The notes beneath the pieces were generated by a model. It did not search any database and was not told where the DNA came from. It saw only the letters and a list, made by a program, of their open reading frames with translations. The position numbers were made by a program, and so were the translations under genes. A stretch of DNA of 9,837 nt from Cellvibrionaceae bacterium (GTDB taxonomy: Bacteria; Pseudomonadota; Gammaproteobacteria; Pseudomonadales; Cellvibrionaceae). Where the stretch lies: positions 1 through 9,837 of the forward strand of contig JAGKXA010000164.1 of NCBI GenBank assembly GCA_021151615.1. The letters are read 5' to 3'. Of this stretch, positions 6,154 through 9,837 are shown piece after piece (position 1 is the first letter of the stretch; every line of letters starts with the position of its first letter).

Positions 6154-8041
6154 CCCGATTCAGGGCAGCTCGTGGAGGATCTTGCTCCTCGGCCAGCTCC
6201 CTGTTGTACTCGAGCGGCATCTCTCGCAACATAAGCTTAATTTTATTCGCTTCATCCATTTCACATGCAAGCTTTAAGTTTTTTAAAAAAGCATCCATCT
6301 CCCTCCATGAAACAGACTGCTCCAATGCTTTAAAAATTCGCGGATGATCTGTTGCAAAAACATTATCGCCAATCAAAAGCTCTTCATATAACTTTTCACC
6401 TGGACGCAATCCGCTGTATTGAATCTCAACATCACCTTCAGGATTGGCGGCATCGCGCACAGACAGGCCCGACAGATGAATCATACGCAATGCCAAATCA
6501 ACGATTTTTACCGGCTCTCCCATATCCAAAACAAACACATCCCCCCCCTTACCCATAGCACCCGCCTGAATTACAAGCTGAGAGGCTTCTTTAATTGTCA
6601 TGAAGTAGCGGATAATTTCGGGGTGAGTAACGGTAACTGGTCCACCATTTTTAATTTGCTTGCGAAACAAGGGAACAACTGAGCCAGAAGACCCAAGAAC
6701 ATTACCAAAGCGCACCATTACAAATCGGGTAACCCCTTGTCGCTGGGCAATGCTTTGTAAAATTAGCTCTGCCAAACGCTTTGAGGCTCCCATTACATTG
6801 GTAGGGCGCACAGCCTTATCGGTTGATATAAGTACAAATAAACCAACGCCAGCAGCAACCGCAGCCTCTGCACAACAGAGAGTGCCAAGCACATTGTTCT
6901 TTATACCCTCAACAATATTTGATTCAACTAGCGGGACATGCTTATAGGCCGCAGCATGATAAATAGTATTTACCTTGTAACGATTGAACACAGATTTTAA
7001 AAAGGTGCCATTTTGAACCGAGCCTAGCAATGGAACTATGGAAACCAGCGGCAAATTGCGAGAAATTAACTCTTGCTCTAATGCATACAAACTATATTCG
7101 TTATGATCCAGCAGAATTAAGGTTGTCGGCTTGCAGTCGATAATTTGTCGGCATAACTCACTGCCTATTGAGCCTCCGGCACCGGTCACCATAACAACTT
7201 TATCAGTAATCGCCTCCTCCATTAGATCAGATAAAGGCTGAACGGAATCGCGACCGAGCAAATCCTCAACATCAACATCGCGCACATTTTCTATATGCGC
7301 ACGACCAGACAAAATATCTCCCATATCAGGAATAGTTTGAACATTGATATGAAACTTCTCCAGTCGCTTGATAATTTCAAGCCGAAGACTATGAGGGGTT
7401 CGCCCGAGAGCAAGCAGCACTTTAACTGCTAAGGTGCTGGCAATTAGCTGCGGCAAATCAGTTGGAGAATGGATTTTTATATTGGCGAGAAGTGTTCCAT
7501 GTAATGATGAGTTGTCATCAACAAATGCGACCACTCTGTAACCCGTATCCTGAAGCGCAAGCATTAACTGATGACCGGTTCTCCCTGCCCCATAAATAAT
7601 AACAGGCACCATATCACTTGGAGGCAAAGCGCCCATTTTTAAAATCACATGACGAATTAAGAGTCTCGGTCCGCCGATTAATACCAGCATCAATCCGATA
7701 TAAATAAATGGAACCGAGCGCGGAATTTTGGAGTAAGTAAGAAAGCCAGAAACAGCCAGAGTCACACCAGATAGAAGCACACAAATAATTATTGTAACTA
7801 TTGCGGGCTGAGTCATATACCGCAAAATCGCACGATACATTCCGGATTTGATAAAAATTGCCAGACTGGTAATCAGGGTAATTAATAAGGCAGCCAGCTC
7901 CTTACTGGTTATTACCAGATCAAAAGTCCCCAACCTAATACAGTTAGAAAGGTAAACGCCTAAAACTATAGCAAAGGAGTCATAACAAAGAGATATTACC
8001 CGCTTAGTTGCACGCGAAGCCTCAAGTAACTTAATTAACAT
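6146..8041 (-). CDS. WbpM/CapD-type membrane UDP-GlcNAc 4,6-dehydratase
   Basis: This polysaccharide-biosynthesis protein is the WbpM type. It has about four transmembrane helices (roughly 16-32, 47-65, 80-102, 110-125), a first Rossmann domain with YGAGRTG (150-156), and a catalytic short-chain dehydrogenase-like domain with VTGAGGSIGSE (285-295). WbpM removes water from UDP-GlcNAc to give the 4-keto-6-deoxy sugar used for QuiNAc and FucNAc. The active-site region ISTDKAVRPTNVMGASKR carries S406, M417 and K421. This is the S-M-K triad known from WbpM, rather than the usual S-Y-K. LRPGEKLYEELL and the C-terminal dimer region are intact. I chose the ATG at 8039-8041 (631 residues), preceded by GAGG; the frame extends to a TTG at 8057-8059 that lacks good support. 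It lies 71 bases after ihfB on the same strand, probably partly read through from rpsA-ihfB. Confidence 0.94.
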   Translation of the reverse strand: MLIKLLEASRATKRVISLCYDSFAIVLGVYLSNCIRLGTFDLVITSKELAALLITLITSLAIFIKSGMYRAILRYMTQPAIVTIIICVLLSGVTLAVSGFLTYSKIPRSVPFIYIGLMLVLIGGPRLLIRHVILKMGALPPSDMVPVIIYGAGRTGHQLMLALQDTGYRVVAFVDDNSSLHGTLLANIKIHSPTDLPQLIASTLAVKVLLALGRTPHSLRLEIIKRLEKFHINVQTIPDMGDILSGRAHIENVRDVDVEDLLGRDSVQPLSDLMEEAITDKVVMVTGAGGSIGSELCRQIIDCKPTTLILLDHNEYSLYALEQELISRNLPLVSIVPLLGSVQNGTFLKSVFNRYKVNTIYHAAAYKHVPLVESNIVEGIKNNVLGTLCCAEAAVAAGVGLFVLISTDKAVRPTNVMGASKRLAELILQSIAQRQGVTRFVMVRFGNVLGSSGSVVPLFRKQIKNGGPVTVTHPEIIRYFMTIKEASQLVIQAGAMGKGGDVFVLDMGEPVKIVDLALRMIHLSGLSVRDAANPEGDVEIQYSGLRPGEKLYEELLIGDNVFATDHPRIFKALEQSVSWREMDAFLKNLKLACEMDEANKIKLMLREMPLEYNRELAEEQDPPRAALNRVS

Positions 8042-8112
8042 AGATGGGCCTCGAAACAACCACTCGCCATCATCCGGAAGGCGGCTAAAGCAAAAGGAAA
8101 GAAAGTAATCCG

Positions 8113-8403
8113 CTATTTATTGATACTTTCGTTTACCCGATCGCGCATTTCCTTTCCTGGTTTAAAATGCGGGACGTATTTACCCTCGAGAACAACCGCC
8201 TCACCCGTTTTAGGGTTCCGGCCTGTGCGAGGGGCACGATAATGAAGAGAGAAACTACCGAATCCGCGAATCTCTATGCGCTCTCCTGAAGCCAAGATAT
8301 CGGACATATAATCCAACAACAACTTGACCGACATTTCCACATCTTTAATAGTTAATTGATTTTGCTTTTCGGTAATGTATTCAATTAATTCTGACTTGGT
8401 CAT
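8113..8403 (-). CDS. ihfB: Integration host factor subunit beta
   Basis: The 96 residues match IHF beta (E. coli 94) almost throughout. IHF is the alpha-beta heterodimer that bends DNA sharply and assists replication, recombination and sigma-54 transcription. MTKSELIEYI at the N-terminus, the strongly conserved IEIRGFGSFSLHYRAPRTGRN (split here as 43-63), the intercalating proline P64 in RNPKTGE, and GKYVPHFKPGKEMRDRVN near the end are all present. IhfB rather than IhfA or HU is indicated by MTKSELIE and LHYRAPRTGRNPKTG. The alpha subunit is not in the window. It follows rpsA in the order usual for gammaproteobacteria, 146 bases downstream with a hairpin between. The promoter-like sequences in that gap are too poor to call. 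Confidence 0.97.
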   Translation of the reverse strand: MTKSELIEYITEKQNQLTIKDVEMSVKLLLDYMSDILASGERIEIRGFGSFSLHYRAPRTGRNPKTGEAVVLEGKYVPHFKPGKEMRDRVNESINK

Positions 8404-8509
8404 AACCTGCTTCTCTTTTAATGATAAAGATTACAAAACGCAAATTTTCAGAAATATACAACTCGCGAACAACAAATATAACCCAATAACGATAGGTTAA
8501 CTCGACCAA

Positions 8510-8541
8510 GTAACCGTGGCTAGCAGGGCTAGCCACGTTAC
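8510..8541 (-). terminator. Strong hairpin after rpsA, likely partial terminator or mRNA 3' stabiliser
   Basis: GTGGCTAGC (8516-8524) and GCTAGCCAC (8528-8536) form a perfect 9-bp stem around a 3-base loop. It is extended by GTAAC (8510-8514) against GTTAC (8537-8541) with a single bulged base. The stem begins 8 bases after the rpsA stop on the minus strand. The following sequence, TTGGTCGAGTT, is not a good T-run, so termination is probably incomplete and some transcripts may continue into ihfB. Confidence 0.6.
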
Positions 8542-8549
8542 CGCAAAGA

Positions 8550-9837
8550 TTACTCTTTGTTTTGCATTTGCGCTTTGATCAGATCACCCAAGGTTGCAGG
8601 AGCAGCCTGATCTGACTGCTTGTTGGAAAGCTCTTTCATTGCAGCCTTCTCATCTTCTACATCTTTAGATTTCACTGACAGGTTGATGCTGCGATTCTTG
8701 CGGTCCACTGCAATAATCTTAGCCTCTACCTCATCACCAACTTTCAACAAGTTGCGCGCATCCTCTACTTTCTCACGGCTCAATTCTGATGCTTTCAATA
8801 CAGCCTCAACATCATCAGCCAAGGTGATTACAGCAGCTTTAGCTTCAACTTCTTTCACGATACCTTTAACAACAGCCCCTTTGTCATTCACTGAAACATA
8901 TTCAGAGAACGGGTCGGTTTCCAGTTGCTTTATCCCCAAAGAAATGCGCTCGCGCTCTGGATCGATGGCCAATACCACAGTTTCAAGCTCGTCGCCCTTC
9001 TTGTACTTGCGAACGGCTTCTTCGCCTGCTTCGTGCCAGCTGATGTCTGACAAATGAACCAAACCGTCAATGCCGCCATCAAGACCAATAAAAATACCGA
9101 AGTCGGTGATTGACTTGATCTTACCGCTGATCTTGTCACCCTTCGCACAGGTGCGAGCAAACGCATCCCATGGATTTTCCTGGCATTGCTTCAGACCGAG
9201 AGAGATACGACGACGCTCTTCATCGATATCCAGAACCATAACTTCAATTTCATCGCCCAATTGCACAACTTTTGAAGGATGGATGTTCTTGTTAGTCCAA
9301 TCCATTTCAGAAACGTGGATCAGACCTTCAACGCCTTCTTCCAGTTCAGCGAAGCAACCGTAGTCAGTCAGATTGGTCACTTTAGCCTTCACGCGAGCAC
9401 CTTCCGGATAGCGCTTAGTGATAGCTACCCATGGGTCTTCACCCAATTGCTTCAAGCCCAAGGATACACGATTACGCTCACGATCAAACTTCAGAACTTT
9501 AACGTCGATTTCATCACCAACATTTACGATCTCTCCTGGATGCTTGATGCGCTTCCAAGCCATATCAGTGATGTGCAACAGGCCATCTACACCACCCAGA
9601 TCAACGAATGCACCGTAGTCGGTAAGGTTCTTAACGATACCCTTAACTGCTTGACCTTCTTGCAACGTAGCCAGCAGCTCATCGCGCTCAACAGAGTTGG
9701 CTTGTTCCAATACAGCACGACGGGAAACAACTACATTGTTACGCTTTTGGTCCAGCTTGATAACTTTGAATTCCAGCTCTTTACCTTCGAGGTGAGTAGT
9801 TTCGCGCACCGGACGAACATCTACCAAAGAACCTGGG
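8550..9837 (-). CDS. rpsA: 30S ribosomal protein S1 (partial, 5' end off the right edge)
   Basis: The minus strand is open from the right edge to the TAA at 8550-8552, giving 428 visible residues. S1 binds mRNA at the ribosome and helps initiation on messages with weak Shine-Dalgarno sequences. The visible part starts at PGSLVDVRPVRET in the second S1 repeat. Four more OB-fold repeats follow, at about 61-129 (VKGIVKNLTDYGAFVDLGG), 146-216 (VTNLTDYGCFAELEEG), 233-303 (IKSITDFGIFIGLDGG) and 320-390 (the divergent last repeat, VKGIVKEVEAKAAVITLAD). About 130 N-terminal residues, including the first repeat, lie outside the window, judged from the E. coli protein of 557. The C-terminal tail after repeat six (KQSDQAAPATLGDLIKAQ) is variable in the family. 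Nothing unusual was seen in the repeats. Confidence 0.97.
   Translation of the reverse strand, partial: PGSLVDVRPVRETTHLEGKELEFKVIKLDQKRNNVVVSRRAVLEQANSVERDELLATLQEGQAVKGIVKNLTDYGAFVDLGGVDGLLHITDMAWKRIKHPGEIVNVGDEIDVKVLKFDRERNRVSLGLKQLGEDPWVAITKRYPEGARVKAKVTNLTDYGCFAELEEGVEGLIHVSEMDWTNKNIHPSKVVQLGDEIEVMVLDIDEERRRISLGLKQCQENPWDAFARTCAKGDKISGKIKSITDFGIFIGLDGGIDGLVHLSDISWHEAGEEAVRKYKKGDELETVVLAIDPERERISLGIKQLETDPFSEYVSVNDKGAVVKGIVKEVEAKAAVITLADDVEAVLKASELSREKVEDARNLLKVGDEVEAKIIAVDRKNRSINLSVKSKDVEDEKAAMKELSNKQSDQAAPATLGDLIKAQMQNKE

Noticed and set aside
8060..8112. Possible terminator between ihfB and the dehydratase gene
   Set aside because: Only a four-base CGCC/GGCG pairing with a long loop is visible and no T-run follows, so the dehydratase gene may be read through from ihfB.
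8620..9057. Plus-strand ORF of 145 codons and other plus-strand ORFs at 9070-9363 and 9418-9618
   Set aside because: They lie opposite rpsA, whose repeats are unmistakable; their serine-rich products are typical of antisense shadow frames.

Overview
The window looks like chromosomal core DNA from a free-living gammaproteobacterium. The gene order rpsA-ihfB, the adjacent cmoA-cmoB pair, and a WbpM-type dehydratase sitting directly after ihfB (as in the Pseudomonas O-antigen locus) all fit a Pseudomonas- or Cellvibrio-like lineage of moderate GC. The genus is inference; no rRNA or other marker is present to fix it.

Layout from left to right. Bases 1-499 (minus) hold the N-terminal part of a receiver-TPR response regulator that runs off the left edge. 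Bases 603 to about 1465 (minus) hold a decayed EAL-CBS-GGDEF cyclic-di-GMP gene, with internal deletions, three in-frame stops and a probable frameshift near its start. Bases 1658-3396 (plus) carry cmoA and cmoB, the two-step pathway that makes 5-carboxymethoxyuridine at the tRNA wobble position. A hairpin separates cmoB from the convergent ammonium channel gene amtB (3452-4762, minus). A 392-base AT-rich intergenic region follows, with a large imperfect palindrome, a hairpin and two TGCACCA half-sites. It separates amtB from a divergent WbpL/WecA-type polyprenyl-phosphate sugar-1-phosphate transferase gene (5155-6153, plus). That gene converges on, and overlaps by 8 bases, a WbpM/CapD-type UDP-GlcNAc 4,6-dehydratase gene (6146-8041, minus). 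The dehydratase lies downstream of ihfB (8113-8403, minus) and rpsA (8550 to the right edge, minus, lacking its 5' end).

Functionally, the WbpL-like and WbpM-like proteins plausibly cooperate. The dehydratase would make a 4-keto-6-deoxy sugar nucleotide, and the transferase would load a derived sugar phosphate onto undecaprenyl phosphate to start a surface polysaccharide such as O-antigen. No glycosyltransferases, flippase, polymerase or chain-length regulator are in the window, so this is either the edge of a split locus or a stripped-down one. The left end suggests a former cyclic-di-GMP operon in which the EAL-CBS-GGDEF gene has died while the neighbouring response regulator still looks intact.

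No CRISPR array, transposon, phage gene, tRNA or rRNA was seen. I found no convincing new multi-gene system. The points most worth checking are the dead cyclic-di-GMP gene, the unusual convergent wbpL/wbpM arrangement at ihfB, and the structured amtB upstream region.
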